Source: Legionellaceae bacterium (lineage in GTDB: Bacteria > Pseudomonadota > Gammaproteobacteria > Legionellales > Legionellaceae). From it: a stretch of 64,000 nucleotides of DNA. Positions within the stretch are counted from its first letter, which is position 1. Each line of letters starts with the position of its first letter. Below the pieces are notes generated by a model, which had not been told where the DNA came from, searched no databases, and saw only the letters and a list, made by a program, of their open reading frames with translations. The position numbers were made by a program, and so were the translations under genes. The stretch is taken from assembly GCA_029210085.1 (NCBI GenBank), contig JARGPP010000007.1, forward strand, positions 124,001 through 188,000, written 5' to 3'. Below are positions 9,547 through 20,999 of this stretch, piece by piece.

Positions 9547-9906
9547 ATGATGCTATCACAGTACCTACCCGTCTTGGTGTTTATCTTGATTGCGCTTGTC
9601 TTAGGTGGCGTCCTGCTGGGCGTGGGTAGACTCCTGTCAACGCGCCGTCCTGATGCAGTCAAAGATGCACCTTATGAATGTGGTTTTCCAGCATTTGAGA
9701 ATGCTCGGATTCCATTCGATGTTCGTTTTTATCTGGTGGCTCTACTTTTTATTATTTTTGATTTGGAAACTGCTTTTTTCTTTCCATGGGCCTTAGTGCT
9801 TCGGCAGTTAGGGTGGTTTGGATTTTTAGCGATGATGCTATTTTTAGGGTTGCTCGTGATTGGTTTTATTTATGAGTGGAAACGTGGTGCTTTGGAGTGG
9901 GAATGA
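9547..9906 (+). CDS. nuoA: NADH-quinone oxidoreductase subunit A
   Basis: NuoA is a small membrane subunit of complex I at the junction of the peripheral and membrane arms. The product (119 residues from the ATG at 9547; ATG at 9550 is also possible) has three transmembrane helices. It contains the conserved PYECGFPAF and [15 protein letters not shown] motifs, the latter with a functionally important acidic pair in a membrane helix. The frame is open further upstream, but that part lies within the tRNA. The start is only 15 bases after tRNA-Leu, with a weak ribosome site. First gene of nuoA-N. Confidence 0.95.
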   Translation: MMLSQYLPVLVFILIALVLGGVLLGVGRLLSTRRPDAVKDAPYECGFPAFENARIPFDVRFYLVALLFIIFDLETAFFFPWALVLRQLGWFGFLAMMLFLGLLVIGFIYEWKRGALEWE

Positions 9907-9915
9907 GGCTTCTCA

Positions 9916-10392
9916 ATGCTTGAAGGTGAATTAAAAAAACAAGGGTTTGTCACAACAACAGTTGAGAAATTGGGAACATGGGCACAAAGTGGCTCAATGT
10001 GGCCAATGACGTTTGGCCTTGCCTGTTGTGCGGTTGAAATGATGCACGCAGGGGCTGCACGTTATGATCTGGACCGATTTGGTGTTATTTTTCGCCCAAG
10101 TCCAAGGCAGTCGGACGTCATGATAGTTGCAGGAACTTTATGCAATAAAATGGCACCCGCACTAAGGCGTGTATATGATCAAATGTCTGAGCCTCGCTGG
10201 GTCATTTCGATGGGATCTTGTGCCAATGGTGGTGGATACTATCATTATTCTTATTCGGTTGTGCGTGGCTGTGACCGCATTATACCTGTTGATGTTTACG
10301 TGCCAGGGTGTCCACCTACTGCTGAAGCGTTGCTGTATGGCATCATTCAATTGCAAAATAAAATTAAACGAAGAAAAATAATTGAGGCATAA
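9916..10392 (+). CDS. nuoB: NADH-quinone oxidoreductase subunit B
   Basis: NuoB holds the terminal [4Fe-4S] cluster N2, which passes electrons to ubiquinone. The 158-residue product shows all four expected cysteines: the tandem Cys37-Cys38 in [10 protein letters not shown], Cys102 in MGSCANGGG and Cys132 in [11 protein letters not shown]. It lies 9 bases after nuoA and is co-transcribed with it. Confidence 0.97.
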   Translation: MLEGELKKQGFVTTTVEKLGTWAQSGSMWPMTFGLACCAVEMMHAGAARYDLDRFGVIFRPSPRQSDVMIVAGTLCNKMAPALRRVYDQMSEPRWVISMGSCANGGGYYHYSYSVVRGCDRIIPVDVYVPGCPPTAEALLYGIIQLQNKIKRRKIIEA

Positions 10393-10422
10393 TTTTAGGG
10401 TTAGGCCACGGGTATAAATAAC

Positions 10423-11109
10423 ATGACAAAACAGAAAAAACTGTATAATGCGTTGCGTTTGGTGTGGAACAATCCTGAAACGGATTGGGTCGATGCATTC
10501 GGTGAATTAACAATGATCATTGATTCGAGTGCACTGATACCGGTTATGACCGCATTGCGAGATCATGCTGATTTTGCATTTGATCAGCTTATAGATGTGT
10601 GTGGTGTGGATTATTTGCATTATGGTTTGTCGCAATGGGAGACTGATGCTGCGAGTTCTACAGGTTTTTCTCGAGCTGTGAGTGAGCCGGTCATGGTCTG
10701 CAAATCGGAAGGTGAGGCTGAGAAAGCATCGAGTCAAAAGCGTTTTGCGGTGGTTTATCATCTTTTATCGACCACGAAGAATCATCGTCTTCGTGTGAAA
10801 GTTTATTTAGATGAAGCATTGCCTGTTGTTGCATCGATTGTTTCTATTTGGCGGAGTGCTAATTGGTTTGAGCGCGAAGCGTATGACATGTTTGGTATTT
10901 TATTTGAAGACCACCCTGATTTAAGGCGTGTCCTAACAGACTATGGTTTTATTGGTCATCCATTTAGAAAAGATTTTCCACTGAGTGGGCATGTTGAAAT
11001 GCGTTATGATGCAACATTGCAAAAAGTTATTTATGAGCCGGTTGATATTGAACCGCGAACCTTGGTGCCCAAAGTGATCCGAGACACAACGAAAGGAGCT
11101 GCATCATGA
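10423..11109 (+). CDS. nuoC: NADH-quinone oxidoreductase subunit C
   Basis: NuoC is the 30-kDa peripheral subunit that packs against NuoD and NuoB. The 228-residue product carries the signature [25 protein letters not shown] (given here only as a guide to residues about 145-170) followed by [10 protein letters not shown]. Between VDYLHYG (about 63-69) and [10 protein letters not shown] (about 107-116) there is an insert of about 37 mostly polar residues. The 3' end overlaps the nuoD start by four bases (ATGA). NuoC and NuoD are separate genes here, unlike the E. coli fusion. Confidence 0.95.
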   Translation: MTKQKKLYNALRLVWNNPETDWVDAFGELTMIIDSSALIPVMTALRDHADFAFDQLIDVCGVDYLHYGLSQWETDAASSTGFSRAVSEPVMVCKSEGEAEKASSQKRFAVVYHLLSTTKNHRLRVKVYLDEALPVVASIVSIWRSANWFEREAYDMFGILFEDHPDLRRVLTDYGFIGHPFRKDFPLSGHVEMRYDATLQKVIYEPVDIEPRTLVPKVIRDTTKGAAS

Positions 11110-12359
11110 TGGAGTTGCAGCAATACACTTTAAATTTTGGTCCACAACACCCAGCAGCTCATGGCGTATTACGTTTGGTTTTAGAGCTTGAGGGCGAAAC
11201 CATTGTGCGAGCAGATCCACATGTAGGCCTCTTGCATCGTGGCACAGAAAAACTGGTTGAAACAAAACCCTATAATCAAAGTATTGGTTATATGGATAGG
11301 CTCGACTATGTTTCTATGATGTGTAATGAGCACGCTTATGTGCGAGCAATAGAGCAGTGTTTAGGTGTTGAAGCACCTATTCGAGCGCAATATATTAGAA
11401 CGCTTTTTGATGAAGTAACACGTATTTTAAATCACCTGTTATGGCTTGGTGCAACAGCACTTGATATTGGCGCTATGACCGTTTTCTTATATGCTTTTCG
11501 TGAGCGAGAAGATTTATTTGATTGTTATGAGGCGGTGTCCGGCGCTAGAATGCATGCAACCTACTATCGGCCAGGTGGTGTTGCACGTGACTTGCCGGAT
11601 TCTATGCCGCAGCACAAACCCTCACGCTGGCATACTGAGCGTGAAGTAGCGGCAATGAATGAGCATCGCACAGGAAGTTTGCTCGATTTTTTGGCCGCGT
11701 TTACGGAACGGTTTCCAGGGTATGTTGATGAGTATGAGACTTTACTAACAGACAACCGTATTTGGAAACAACGAACAGTAGATATTGGGGTTGTTTCACC
11801 TGAAGATGCTTTGCAGTTAGGGTTTAGTGGCCCAATGCTGCGTGCTTCTGGGATTGCGTGGGATTTACGTAAAAAACAAACTTATGCGGCGTATGATAAA
11901 GTAAAATTTGATATTCCTGTGGGTAAAAATGGTGATTGTTATGATCGCTACTTAGTCCGCGTTGAGGAAATGCGACAATCAAATCAAATTATTAAACAAT
12001 GTATTGATTGGCTTCGAAAAAACCCAGGACCGATCAAACTAGATGACCATAAAATTACACCGCCATCGCGTGAAACAATGAAGCATGATATGGAAGCTTT
12101 AATTCATCACTTTAAGCTATTTACTGAAGGATTTTTATTGCCAGCAGGTGAAGTATATAGTGCTGTTGAAGCGCCCAAAGGTGAATTTGGTGTTTATTTG
12201 GTTTCCGATGGAGCTAATAAACCTTATCGAATGAAAATTCGTGCACCAGGCTTTTCACATTTGGCCAGCTTTGATGAAATGGTAAGAGGGCATATGCTTG
12301 CAGATGGCGTTGCAATTTTGGCAAGCCAAGATATTGTATTTGGGGAGATTGACCGGTGA
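11106..12359 (+). CDS. nuoD: NADH-quinone oxidoreductase subunit D
   Basis: NuoD is the 49-kDa subunit that forms the quinone-binding cavity with NuoB. The 417-residue product begins with the family motif [15 protein letters not shown], which includes the quinone-site His. It continues with [12 protein letters not shown] and [11 protein letters not shown], and ends in the canonical DIVFGEIDR. The ATG overlaps nuoC, and its end overlaps the nuoE start by four bases (GTGA), so nuoC, nuoD and nuoE are translationally coupled. Confidence 0.97.
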   Translation: MMELQQYTLNFGPQHPAAHGVLRLVLELEGETIVRADPHVGLLHRGTEKLVETKPYNQSIGYMDRLDYVSMMCNEHAYVRAIEQCLGVEAPIRAQYIRTLFDEVTRILNHLLWLGATALDIGAMTVFLYAFREREDLFDCYEAVSGARMHATYYRPGGVARDLPDSMPQHKPSRWHTEREVAAMNEHRTGSLLDFLAAFTERFPGYVDEYETLLTDNRIWKQRTVDIGVVSPEDALQLGFSGPMLRASGIAWDLRKKQTYAAYDKVKFDIPVGKNGDCYDRYLVRVEEMRQSNQIIKQCIDWLRKNPGPIKLDDHKITPPSRETMKHDMEALIHHFKLFTEGFLLPAGEVYSAVEAPKGEFGVYLVSDGANKPYRMKIRAPGFSHLASFDEMVRGHMLADGVAILASQDIVFGEIDR

Positions 12360-12853
12360 GTAAAGCTGAATTAATGCGACAGTTTGTCTCTGAAGAAGGC
12401 GTAAAAGACATTGACAAATGGGTTGCAAAATTTCCGACTGATCAGAAGCAATCTGCTGTTATGTATGCATTAATGGTTGTTCAAGAAGCACTCGGACACC
12501 TGACTGAACCTGCGATGGATGCAGTGGCTGATTATCTTGAAATGCCACGTGTTGCAGTGTATGAAGTGGCATCTTTTTATAGCATGTATCAGACAAAGCC
12601 TGTTGGTCGGCATATGATTAGTGTATGTACGAATATTACTTGCCAGTTGCGAGATGCTCGGGTTATTTTTGATGCGCTTCAGGACAAACTCGGTGTTTCT
12701 GCTGGTGAAACAACAAAAGATGGTCGTTTTACCTTATGTCCAGTTGAATGTTTAGGGGCATGTGTGAATGCGCCTATGATGCAAGTGGATAAAGATTACC
12801 ATGAGAATCTAACAGTGGATGCACTGGAAGATGTTTTGGCTGAATATCCATAA
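12356..12853 (+). CDS. nuoE: NADH-quinone oxidoreductase subunit E
   Basis: NuoE is the 24-kDa thioredoxin-fold subunit with the [2Fe-2S] cluster N1a near the NADH site. The 165-residue product has an N-terminal helical region and the four cluster cysteines: Cys91 and Cys96 (CTNITC), Cys132 and Cys136 (CLGAC). The start is GTG inside the nuoD stop overlap. Confidence 0.97.
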   Translation: MSKAELMRQFVSEEGVKDIDKWVAKFPTDQKQSAVMYALMVVQEALGHLTEPAMDAVADYLEMPRVAVYEVASFYSMYQTKPVGRHMISVCTNITCQLRDARVIFDALQDKLGVSAGETTKDGRFTLCPVECLGACVNAPMMQVDKDYHENLTVDALEDVLAEYP

Positions 12854-12870
12854 ACAAAGAGGCCTTGGCT

Positions 12871-14148
12871 GTGGTTACATTGAATCAAGTATGTTATCGA
12901 ACGCTCGATCTAGAAAACCCTTGGACTTTATCAAGTTATGAAGGCATTGGTGGTTATCAGGTTTGGCGTCGTATTTTAGCTGAGCAAACGCCAGCAGCTG
13001 AAATTATCGAGATATTAAAGCATTCCGCATTGCGTGGGCGTGGAGGAGCGGGTTTTCCGACAGGTCTGAAGTGGAGTTTTATGAACCGTAATTCGCCGGT
13101 TCAAAAATATGTTGTTTGCAATTCCGATGAAGGTGAGCCGGGCACTTGTAAAGATCGCGATATTTTGAGGTATAACCCGCATCAGTTGATAGAAGGAATG
13201 GCAATAGCAGGGTACGTGATGGGTGCATCTGTTGGATATAATTACATTCGAGGCGAATTTTGGGAGCCTTATGAGCGTATGGAAGCAGCGCTTAAAGAAG
13301 CCTATGCCGCAGGTTTGCTGGGGAAAAATATTCTGGATTCAGGATTTGCCTTTGACTTGCATAATCATTTAGGTGCAGGTGCATATATTTGTGGTGAAGA
13401 AACAGCACTTTTAAATTCTCTGGAAGGTAAAAAAGGTCAACCCCGATTTAAACCACCTTTTCCGGCGAATTATGGACTGTATGGGAAGCCAACGACAATT
13501 AATAATACCGAGACTTTTGCGTCTGTTCCTGTGATTTTAGAAAAAGGCGGTGACTGGTTCTTAAATTTAGGAAAACCCAATAATGGTGGGACTAAATGTT
13601 TTAGTGTGAGTGGTCATGTCAAAAAACCATTGAATATTGAGATTCCGCTTGGCACACCTTTTAAGACTTTGTTGGACCTTGCCGGTGGTTTGCGTGAGGG
13701 TAGACGCTTAAAAGCAGTGATTCCTGGGGGCACATCGATGCCCGTATTACCCGGCGATGTCATGATGAATTTAGATATGGATTATGACAGTATTCAAAAA
13801 GCAGGTTCAGGCTTGGGGTCTGGGGCTGTTATTATTATGGATGATACAACCTGTATGGTGGATGTTTTGTACCGTGTGTCTCATTTTTATATGGAAGAGT
13901 CATGTGGGCAATGTACCCCCTGTCGTGAAGGAACCGGTTGGATGGTGCGCTTATTGGGCCGGATTAAGTCAGGCCAAGGTAAACCAGGTGACATTGAAAA
14001 GTTGGTTAATGTTGCAGATAACATTGAAGGGCGTACGATTTGTGCCCTGGGTGAAGCAGCAGCATGGCCGGTTCAAAGTTTTGTAAAGCAGTTTTATTCA
14101 GAATTTGATTATTTTATTAAGCATAAACATTCGAGTGTGGCGGTTTAA
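12871..14148 (+). CDS. nuoF: NADH-quinone oxidoreductase subunit F
   Basis: NuoF binds NADH and FMN and carries [4Fe-4S] cluster N3, where electrons enter complex I. It shows the FMN/NADH glycine-rich motif [13 protein letters not shown], the [14 protein letters not shown] segment, [14 protein letters not shown], and the cluster motif [13 protein letters not shown] near the C-terminus. GTG at 12871 is chosen because AAAGAGG ends eight bases before it; TTG at 12865 is in frame but too close to that site. The result is a 425-residue protein. Confidence 0.96.
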   Translation: MVTLNQVCYRTLDLENPWTLSSYEGIGGYQVWRRILAEQTPAAEIIEILKHSALRGRGGAGFPTGLKWSFMNRNSPVQKYVVCNSDEGEPGTCKDRDILRYNPHQLIEGMAIAGYVMGASVGYNYIRGEFWEPYERMEAALKEAYAAGLLGKNILDSGFAFDLHNHLGAGAYICGEETALLNSLEGKKGQPRFKPPFPANYGLYGKPTTINNTETFASVPVILEKGGDWFLNLGKPNNGGTKCFSVSGHVKKPLNIEIPLGTPFKTLLDLAGGLREGRRLKAVIPGGTSMPVLPGDVMMNLDMDYDSIQKAGSGLGSGAVIIMDDTTCMVDVLYRVSHFYMEESCGQCTPCREGTGWMVRLLGRIKSGQGKPGDIEKLVNVADNIEGRTICALGEAAAWPVQSFVKQFYSEFDYFIKHKHSSVAV

Positions 14149-14150
14149 TC

Positions 14151-16514
14151 ATGGCAACCATTGAAATTGACGGCAAATCGTTTGACGTTGAAAACGGAAA
14201 GATGATTATTGAAGTAGCAGATGAGGCAGGAATTCATATTCCACGCTTTTGTTACCATAAAAAATTATCTGTTGCGGCAAATTGTCGTATGTGTTTGGTC
14301 GAAGTTGTAAACTCCAAAAAAACACTTCCAGCATGTGCAACGCCGATTACAGATGGGATGAAAGTCTTTACTCAGTCTGAATCAGCGCGCCGTTCGCAAG
14401 AAGCGGTCATGGAATTTTTGCTGATCAATCACCCATTGGATTGCCCTATTTGCGACCAAGGAGGAGAATGCGAACTACAAGATGTCTCAATGGGGTTTGG
14501 TGCTGATAGTTCTGAATATGCTGAGCCGAAGCGCGTGGTCCATGATGATAATTTAGGTGCACTTGTTGCAACCGAAATGACAAGATGTATTCAATGTACA
14601 CGTTGCGTGCGCTTTGGAGATGAAGTTGCAGGTCTGCAAGAACTTGGAGGCATGGGACGTGGTGAGAACATGCAAATTGGGACCTATGTTGAGCAGAGTT
14701 TAACGTCTGAAATTTCAGCAAATATTATTGACTTATGTCCGGTGGGTGCACTGACAGCGAAGCCTTCTCGTTTTACAGCACGTGCTTGGGAGCTAACGCA
14801 GCATGCGAGTGTAGCGACTCATGATTGTTTAGGCTCACATATATTTTGTCATACACGCCGTGGTCAGCTCATGCGTGTTGTGCCAAAGGAGCATGAGGCA
14901 ATCAATGAAACATGGCTATCAGATAGAGATAGATTTAGCTATTTAGGGCTTAATCAAGAAGAATCGCGGCTAACCGAGCCCATGATTAAGCGTGAAGGTC
15001 AGTGGGAAGTTGTGGACTGGCAAACAGCACTTACTTTTGCAGCCGAGGGCTTGAGTCGTGTGATTGAAGCACATGGCCCAGAACAATGCGCAGCATTTTC
15101 ACATCCATCATCAACATTAGAAGAAATGTATTTATTGCAGCAATTGATGCGTGCAATAGGCGTACAAAATCTTGATCATCGTCTTCAATCAACCGATTAT
15201 CGTGATCAAGCACTTCAGCCTATGATGCCCAGCAGTTCATTGCCGTATCAAGCGCTCGAAGAGCAGTCTTCAATTTTACTCTTGGGCTGTAATGTTTTGC
15301 GAGAAGTGCCTTTGGCTGGGGTTCGTCTTAGAAAAGCGCATCAAAATGAAGCAAAGATTTATGCGATAAATCCTGTTGATTATGAAGTATGTGTGCCGGT
15401 TACGGACGCCATTACAGTGTCACCCAAAGAAATGGTGATGCAGTTACTCGCATTGCTTGATACGCTTGATGATAAAAACTCAGAACTTGCGTTACCTCAA
15501 GCATTAAAAGCATTATCAGCAGGTGCGGCAAATCAAGACAAACGAATTGAAGCATTGGCCAAAGCATTGCAAAAGTCTAATGCCGTGATTGTGACAGGCG
15601 CTCTCTTTGAAAATCACCCAGAAGCTGCGTTAATGCGAAGTTTGGTACATTGGATTTGCACTTTAAGTGGAGCGAATCATTTGCGCCTAACGGCAGGGGC
15701 TAACAGTGCTGGTGCATGGCTTGCTGGTATGGTTCCTCACCGTGAACCTCTTGGGAAAGCTTCAGAAAAACCAGGACTTGCATTACAAGAAGCAGTACTT
15801 GCCAAACTCAAAGCTTACGTTTTAATGGGGCTTGAACCTAGCCTAGATATTGCAAATCCATCGGCAGCGAGACAAGCAATGCTTGCAGCAGAATTTGTTG
15901 TATCGTTAACCGGATATCAGACAGAGTCTATTTTAGAGTGTGCAGATGTTATTTTGCCAATGGCATTGCCTGGAGAAACTTCAGGAACTTATATTAATCT
16001 TGATAAGACTTGGCAGACAGTTTCAGGCGTTGTAGCACCGCTTGGTGCAGCACGTCCAGCTTGGAAAATATTGAGAGTTTTAGGTAATATTTTGCATTGT
16101 AAAGATTTTGATTACGCTTCAACCGAAGAAGTTTTGGAACGTGTTCAAGCGGCACATGCATTGGTTGACTCACCCGTCGAAGGTTATTTTTATCCGGAAG
16201 CACGACCCCAAAGCTCAGATACATTAGAGCGTATAGGTGAGTGGCCGCTTTATCGCATTGACCCTATGGTGCGTCACGCCAGTGCCTTACAAGCTTGTGC
16301 TGCTGCAGATAAGCCCAAAATTCGTGTTCATCCAACAACAGCAACACAGTTTCATTTAGGTGAAATGGCTACTGTATCTCAAGGTAATATTGAGATAACA
16401 TTGCCGCTAGAATGTGATGAGCGTATTGCACCGGGTGCGGTGTGGGTGGCATGTGCCATGCTAGAGACGGTTGACTTAGGCCATGCCTTTTCTTCCATAA
16501 CGATTAAGCCCTAA
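14151..16514 (+). CDS. nuoG: NADH-quinone oxidoreductase subunit G
   Basis: NuoG is the largest peripheral subunit, with a chain of iron-sulfur clusters. The 787-residue product begins with a plant-type [2Fe-2S] domain (CYHKKLSVAANCRMC). Next comes the HPLDCPICDQGGECELQD region with the His/Cys ligands of N5, then the CIQCTRCVRF motif for N4. The remainder is a molybdopterin-oxidoreductase-like fold without visible cofactor motifs, as expected for NuoG. It begins two bases after the nuoF stop. Confidence 0.96.
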   Translation: MATIEIDGKSFDVENGKMIIEVADEAGIHIPRFCYHKKLSVAANCRMCLVEVVNSKKTLPACATPITDGMKVFTQSESARRSQEAVMEFLLINHPLDCPICDQGGECELQDVSMGFGADSSEYAEPKRVVHDDNLGALVATEMTRCIQCTRCVRFGDEVAGLQELGGMGRGENMQIGTYVEQSLTSEISANIIDLCPVGALTAKPSRFTARAWELTQHASVATHDCLGSHIFCHTRRGQLMRVVPKEHEAINETWLSDRDRFSYLGLNQEESRLTEPMIKREGQWEVVDWQTALTFAAEGLSRVIEAHGPEQCAAFSHPSSTLEEMYLLQQLMRAIGVQNLDHRLQSTDYRDQALQPMMPSSSLPYQALEEQSSILLLGCNVLREVPLAGVRLRKAHQNEAKIYAINPVDYEVCVPVTDAITVSPKEMVMQLLALLDTLDDKNSELALPQALKALSAGAANQDKRIEALAKALQKSNAVIVTGALFENHPEAALMRSLVHWICTLSGANHLRLTAGANSAGAWLAGMVPHREPLGKASEKPGLALQEAVLAKLKAYVLMGLEPSLDIANPSAARQAMLAAEFVVSLTGYQTESILECADVILPMALPGETSGTYINLDKTWQTVSGVVAPLGAARPAWKILRVLGNILHCKDFDYASTEEVLERVQAAHALVDSPVEGYFYPEARPQSSDTLERIGEWPLYRIDPMVRHASALQACAAADKPKIRVHPTTATQFHLGEMATVSQGNIEITLPLECDERIAPGAVWVACAMLETVDLGHAFSSITIKP

Positions 16515-16527
16515 TTTAGGATAAACC

Positions 16528-17553
16528 ATGTTACGGGATGTTAGCTTACTTGTATGGATCATTATTAAGATCCTAGTGATAGTGTTACCGCTTTTGATAG
16601 CAGTAGCTTATTTAACTTATGCTGAACGAAAAGTGATTGGTTATATTCAGCTGCGCATTGGCCCTAATCGTGTAGGATTTAGAGGGCTACTACAACCGTT
16701 TGCTGATTTATTTAAATTAATTCAGAAAGAATTAATTGTGCCTTTGCGCTCAAATAAATATTTGTTTGTAACTGCACCACTTTATACCTTGGGTCCTGCC
16801 TTAGCAGGGTGGGCCGCGATTCCATTTGATCAAGGTTTAGTGCTTGCAAATATGAATGCAGGTGTATTGTATTTGTTTGCGATGAGCTCTCTTGGGGTTT
16901 ACGGGATTTTGATTTCAGGATGGGCTTCTAACTCTAAATATGCGATGCTTGGGGCGCTTCGGAGTGCTGCACAAACAGTATCTTATGAAATTGCAATGGG
17001 ATTTGCCTTGGTCGGTGTTTTACTTGCGGCCAATAGTATGAATATTACAGATATTGTTTTGTCGCAAGCTGGGGGAATTTGGCATTGGTGGGCTTTACCT
17101 CTGTTACCTCTTTTTGTCGCGTTCTGGATTGCAGGAATTGCTGAGACTAATCGTGCACCTTTTGATTTGGCTGAAGGTGAATCGGAGATTGTTGCTGGAT
17201 TCCATGTTGAATATGGTGCGATGGGATTTATGGTATTTTTTATGGCTGAATACGCCAGCATGCTTTTAATTTCAGCTATGCTTGCCTTGTTCTTTTTAGG
17301 GGGTTGGCTATCACCTTTTCAAGGCATCCCTGTTTTAAATGATTTCTTTTTCTTTGTCCCTGGGCTTGTGTGGTTTTTATTAAAAGTATCGTTTTTTATT
17401 TTCGTGTATTTGTGGATCAGAGCAACGTTTCCACGTTATCGCTATGATCAACTCATGCGTTTGGGGTGGAAAGTATTAATTCCCGTGACTTTGGTTTGGG
17501 TAATTGTTACAGCAGCTATGGTTGTAGCGAAGCTTGGCCCTTGGTTTTCGTAA
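16528..17553 (+). CDS. nuoH: NADH-quinone oxidoreductase subunit H
   Basis: NuoH is the membrane subunit that forms the entrance to the quinone chamber. The 341-residue product has about eight hydrophobic helices, the [19 protein letters not shown] segment near residue 35-50, and the strongly conserved loop [20 protein letters not shown]. Length and motifs fit a complete protein. The next gene, nuoI, starts 17 bases downstream. Confidence 0.97.
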   Translation: MLRDVSLLVWIIIKILVIVLPLLIAVAYLTYAERKVIGYIQLRIGPNRVGFRGLLQPFADLFKLIQKELIVPLRSNKYLFVTAPLYTLGPALAGWAAIPFDQGLVLANMNAGVLYLFAMSSLGVYGILISGWASNSKYAMLGALRSAAQTVSYEIAMGFALVGVLLAANSMNITDIVLSQAGGIWHWWALPLLPLFVAFWIAGIAETNRAPFDLAEGESEIVAGFHVEYGAMGFMVFFMAEYASMLLISAMLALFFLGGWLSPFQGIPVLNDFFFFVPGLVWFLLKVSFFIFVYLWIRATFPRYRYDQLMRLGWKVLIPVTLVWVIVTAAMVVAKLGPWFS

Positions 17554-17570
17554 GTTAAGAGGTTTTTGGA

Positions 17571-18071
17571 ATGAAAAGCATCTACCGCTATCTAAAACAT
17601 TATTTAAAAAGCTTTTTATTGCTAGAGCTTTTTTCAGGGTTGCGTGTTACTGGGCGTTATTTTTTCAAGAAGAAAATAACGATTCAGTTTCCAGAGGAGG
17701 CAACCCCAATTTCACCCCGATTTCGTGGTTTGCTTGCTTTAAGACGTTATCCTAACGGGGAAGAGCGTTGTATTGCATGTAAGTTATGCGAAGCAGTCTG
17801 TCCTGCTTTGGCAATCACAATAGATGCAGAGGCAAGAGATGATGGTTCACGTCGAACGACACGTTACGATATTGATATGTTTAAGTGTATTAATTGTGGT
17901 TTGTGTGAAGAGTCATGCCCTGTTGATTCAATCGTGGTGACGCCTATTCACCATTATCATATGGATGAAAGAGGACAAAACATTATGACCAAAGAAAAAC
18001 TTTTGGCCGTAGGGGATTTGATGGAAGATAAGCTGGCCAAAGATAGAGCAGATGATGCTAAATATCGTTGA
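17571..18071 (+). CDS. nuoI: NADH-quinone oxidoreductase subunit I
   Basis: NuoI holds the two [4Fe-4S] clusters N6a and N6b that relay electrons towards N2. The 166-residue product has two ferredoxin motifs: Cys67/70/73/77 ([11 protein letters not shown]) and Cys106/109/112/116 ([11 protein letters not shown]), each followed by Pro. An amphipathic N-terminal helix matches the family's membrane-surface anchor. Confidence 0.97.
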   Translation: MKSIYRYLKHYLKSFLLLELFSGLRVTGRYFFKKKITIQFPEEATPISPRFRGLLALRRYPNGEERCIACKLCEAVCPALAITIDAEARDDGSRRTTRYDIDMFKCINCGLCEESCPVDSIVVTPIHHYHMDERGQNIMTKEKLLAVGDLMEDKLAKDRADDAKYR

Positions 18072-18082
18072 TGGGGTTTGAT

Positions 18083-18706
18083 ATGCACGAAGAGTTACTC
18101 AATGCTATTTTTTATGTTTTTTCAGGATTGACAGCGATAGCTGCTTTTTTTGCAGTGTTGCAAAAAAATCCTGTGCGCGGTGTGTTGTTTTTAGTGTTAG
18201 CATTTTTTGGTGCGGCTGTTTTATGGATGCTTGCAGAAGCTGAGTTTTTAGCTTTGGTTTTAGTGCTTGTCTATGTGGGTGCCGTCATGACGTTATTTTT
18301 ATTTGTTGTCATGATGTTAAATATTGACACGGAAATTATGAAGGGCTCGCTCAAGCGTTATTTGCCGTTTGCTATTTTAGGGATTGCTTTATTTGTGGGT
18401 CTGGTGATGCAAGCCATGCCAAAACAAGGCGTCAGTCTTGGCCAAGCCGCATCATTGGCGCAACCTGCGGCAGAGCTTTCCAACACTGCAGCATTAGGAA
18501 TGGTGCTTTATACCGACAATATTTTAGCCTTTGAGTTGGCTGCAATGATTTTATTGGTGGCTATTATTGCCGCAATTACTTTGACGCATCGTGTTCCACG
18601 ACCAGGAAAGCGACAAAATGTGGTGAAACAAATTATGACCAAACGGGATGAGCGCATCACACTTGTGAGTATGCCTGCTGAAAAATCTGGGGAGGAAAAA
18701 GCATGA
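18083..18706 (+). CDS. nuoJ: NADH-quinone oxidoreductase subunit J
   Basis: NuoJ is a membrane subunit with five helices next to the quinone arm. The product shows [13 protein letters not shown] and the [19 protein letters not shown] segment containing the flexible pi-helix region. A TTG/ATG frame opens at 18068, but ATG at 18083 matches the family N-terminus and has TGGGG about six bases upstream, giving 207 residues. The 3' end overlaps nuoK by four bases. Confidence 0.94.
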   Translation: MHEELLNAIFYVFSGLTAIAAFFAVLQKNPVRGVLFLVLAFFGAAVLWMLAEAEFLALVLVLVYVGAVMTLFLFVVMMLNIDTEIMKGSLKRYLPFAILGIALFVGLVMQAMPKQGVSLGQAASLAQPAAELSNTAALGMVLYTDNILAFELAAMILLVAIIAAITLTHRVPRPGKRQNVVKQIMTKRDERITLVSMPAEKSGEEKA

Positions 18707-19008
18707 TTCCTGTTACGCATTATCTTATTTTAAGCAGTATTTTGTTTGGCGTGAGTATTTTTGGCATGATTATCAATCGGCGGCATGTTATTACATTGCT
18801 TATTTGTCTCGAATTAATGTTACTTGCGGTAAATACAAACTTTGTAGCGTTTTCCTCCGCACATGGTGGACATCATGGTGAGGCATTTGTGTTTTTTATT
18901 TTGACGGTTGCTGCAGCAGAAGCTGCTATTGGCCTCGCTATTGTTTTATTACTTTATCGTCACCGTGGCAGTATTGCGGTGGGTGATATGAACCACTTGA
19001 AAGGATAG
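18703..19008 (+). CDS. nuoK: NADH-quinone oxidoreductase subunit K
   Basis: NuoK is a three-helix membrane subunit in the proton-transfer chain. The 101-residue product matches E. coli NuoK in length. It carries the two buried glutamates expected, in [12 protein letters not shown] and in [11 protein letters not shown]. It is coupled to nuoJ by an ATGA overlap. Confidence 0.97.
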   Translation: MIPVTHYLILSSILFGVSIFGMIINRRHVITLLICLELMLLAVNTNFVAFSSAHGGHHGEAFVFFILTVAAAEAAIGLAIVLLLYRHRGSIAVGDMNHLKG

Positions 19009-19012
19009 CCAC

Positions 19013-20986
19013 GTGAATCTATTAGAAATAAGTTGGCTTTGTGTTTTAGCCCCTTTGTTTGGCGCCGTACTCGCTGGCTTTGGTGGGCGAAACATTGGAC
19101 GCGCTGGCGCACATACTGTGACCATTGCGGGTCTTTTAGTCTCGTTTTTAGCCGCGATTTATGTGGCAAAATCTGTTTTAGGAAGTGGTGTTACACTGGA
19201 TGTTAATGCCTACACTTGGGCAAGTGCTCCAGCTCCGTTTGCCTATGCTTTTCATCTTGGGCTCTTAATTGATCCTTTAAGCTCGGTGATGATGGTTATT
19301 GTGACTTTTGTATCACTTTTGGTGCACTTGTATAGCATTGGTTATATGAGTGATGATGCAGGGTATCAACGCTTTTTCAGTTATATTTCGTTATTTACGT
19401 TTATGATGCTGATGCTTGTCACAGCAAACGGTTTCTTGCAGCTCTTTTTTGGTTGGGAAGGTGTGGGGCTTGTTTCATATTTGCTGATTGGCTTTTGGTT
19501 TGAGCGTGAAGCTGCACTTCAAGGAAGTTTAAAAGCATTCTTAGTGAATCGCGTAGGCGATTTTGGCTTTCTTCTTGGTATTGCTTTACTGCTGATGTAT
19601 GTGGGGAGTTTGGACTATGCAACTGTTTTTGCGAAAGCATCCAGTTTGTCTGAGCAATCAATGAGCATTTGGGACGGCACTTCATGGTCTGTCTTAACGG
19701 TTATTTCTTTATTGTTATTTGTGGGTGCCATGGGCAAATCAGCGCAAGTTCCATTGCATGTATGGCTTCCGGAATCCATGGAAGGCCCAACACCTATTTC
19801 AGCCTTAATTCATGCAGCCACCATGGTGACGGCAGGTGTCTTTATGATTGCTCGTATTTCACCACTTATCGAATACTCTGAAACAGCGCTGAGCTTTGTT
19901 TTAGTGATAGGAGCAACAGGCGCATTATTTACTGGGTTGCTTGCAATTGTCATGAATGATATTAAACGCGTCATTGCATATTCAACGCTTTCACAGTTGG
20001 GCTATATGATGGTTGCGATGGGGGCTTCTGCGTTTAGTGCAGGCATGTTTCATTTGCTAACGCATGCATGCTTTAAAGCATTGCTCTTTCTTGCAGCAGG
20101 ATCGGTCATTATGGGGATGCATCATGAGCAAGATATGAGAAAAATGGGAGGGTTATGGAAAAAAATGCCCATCACATATATTACTTTTCTCATCGGAGGG
20201 TTAGCACTGTGTGCAGTGCCGCCTTTCTCAGGGTTTTATTCAAAAGATACCATTATTGAGGCTGCAAAGTTTGCATATATTCCAGGCAGTGGATACGCTT
20301 ATGTTTGCGTAGCATTAGGCGCAATGGTCACTGCAATCTATACATTCAGAGCCTTTTTCATGACATTCCATGGTGCGCCAAGAATGACAGAGAAAGCGTA
20401 TAATCATGTACATGAATCACCTTGGGTTGTATGGCTGCCATTGGTTTTGCTGGCTATTCCTTCAGTGATTTTAGGCTATGTGCTTTATCAGCCCATTTTA
20501 TTTGATAAGCCGGGGTTGTTAGGCGCATCCATCACTGTTTTTCCTCAGTTTAATGTGCTGGGAGCAATCGCTAAAGAGGGGGTACTGTCACCGCTTGAGG
20601 CAGCGCTAGAAGCACCACACTCCCTCGTTTTTTGGTTGACAATGAGCGGTATTGTGTTGACATGGCTTCTTTATATTATTTGGCCAACTGTACCCGCTCG
20701 CTTGGCACGTATGTTTGCAGCACCGTATCGTGTACTTGAAGCGAAGTATGGGTTTGATGTTTTCAATGATTGGTTTTTTATCAAAGGCAGTAAAGGGCTT
20801 GGCCGTTTATTTTATCGTGCGGGTGATACTGCTTTAATCGATGGTGCGATGGTCAATGGGACAGGACGTTTGGTTCGTTGGATGGCTTTGAAGGGACGCA
20901 CGGTTCAAAGTGGTTATGTGTACCATTATATGGCTGTTATGGTATTTGGGTTATTGGCTTTCTTAAGCTGGTTGTTGCTAGGATGA
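19013..20986 (+). CDS. nuoL: NADH-quinone oxidoreductase subunit L
   Basis: NuoL is the distal antiporter-like proton-pumping subunit and carries the long lateral helix. The 657-residue product has many membrane helices, the GWEGVGLVSYLLIGFW segment with the key Glu, and KSAQVPLHVWLPESMEGPTPISALIHAATMV-type sequence around residues 240-270 with the conserved Lys. The lateral-helix region follows near the C-terminus. It starts with GTG four bases after nuoK. Confidence 0.97.
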   Translation: MNLLEISWLCVLAPLFGAVLAGFGGRNIGRAGAHTVTIAGLLVSFLAAIYVAKSVLGSGVTLDVNAYTWASAPAPFAYAFHLGLLIDPLSSVMMVIVTFVSLLVHLYSIGYMSDDAGYQRFFSYISLFTFMMLMLVTANGFLQLFFGWEGVGLVSYLLIGFWFEREAALQGSLKAFLVNRVGDFGFLLGIALLLMYVGSLDYATVFAKASSLSEQSMSIWDGTSWSVLTVISLLLFVGAMGKSAQVPLHVWLPESMEGPTPISALIHAATMVTAGVFMIARISPLIEYSETALSFVLVIGATGALFTGLLAIVMNDIKRVIAYSTLSQLGYMMVAMGASAFSAGMFHLLTHACFKALLFLAAGSVIMGMHHEQDMRKMGGLWKKMPITYITFLIGGLALCAVPPFSGFYSKDTIIEAAKFAYIPGSGYAYVCVALGAMVTAIYTFRAFFMTFHGAPRMTEKAYNHVHESPWVVWLPLVLLAIPSVILGYVLYQPILFDKPGLLGASITVFPQFNVLGAIAKEGVLSPLEAALEAPHSLVFWLTMSGIVLTWLLYIIWPTVPARLARMFAAPYRVLEAKYGFDVFNDWFFIKGSKGLGRLFYRAGDTALIDGAMVNGTGRLVRWMALKGRTVQSGYVYHYMAVMVFGLLAFLSWLLLG

Positions 20987-20999
20987 TGAAGGGGATAAG

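Noticed and set aside
10630-10740. Polar insert in NuoC considered as a novel domain
   Set aside because: The gap between the two conserved blocks of NuoC is of variable length in relatives, and I cannot show that this one is exceptional.
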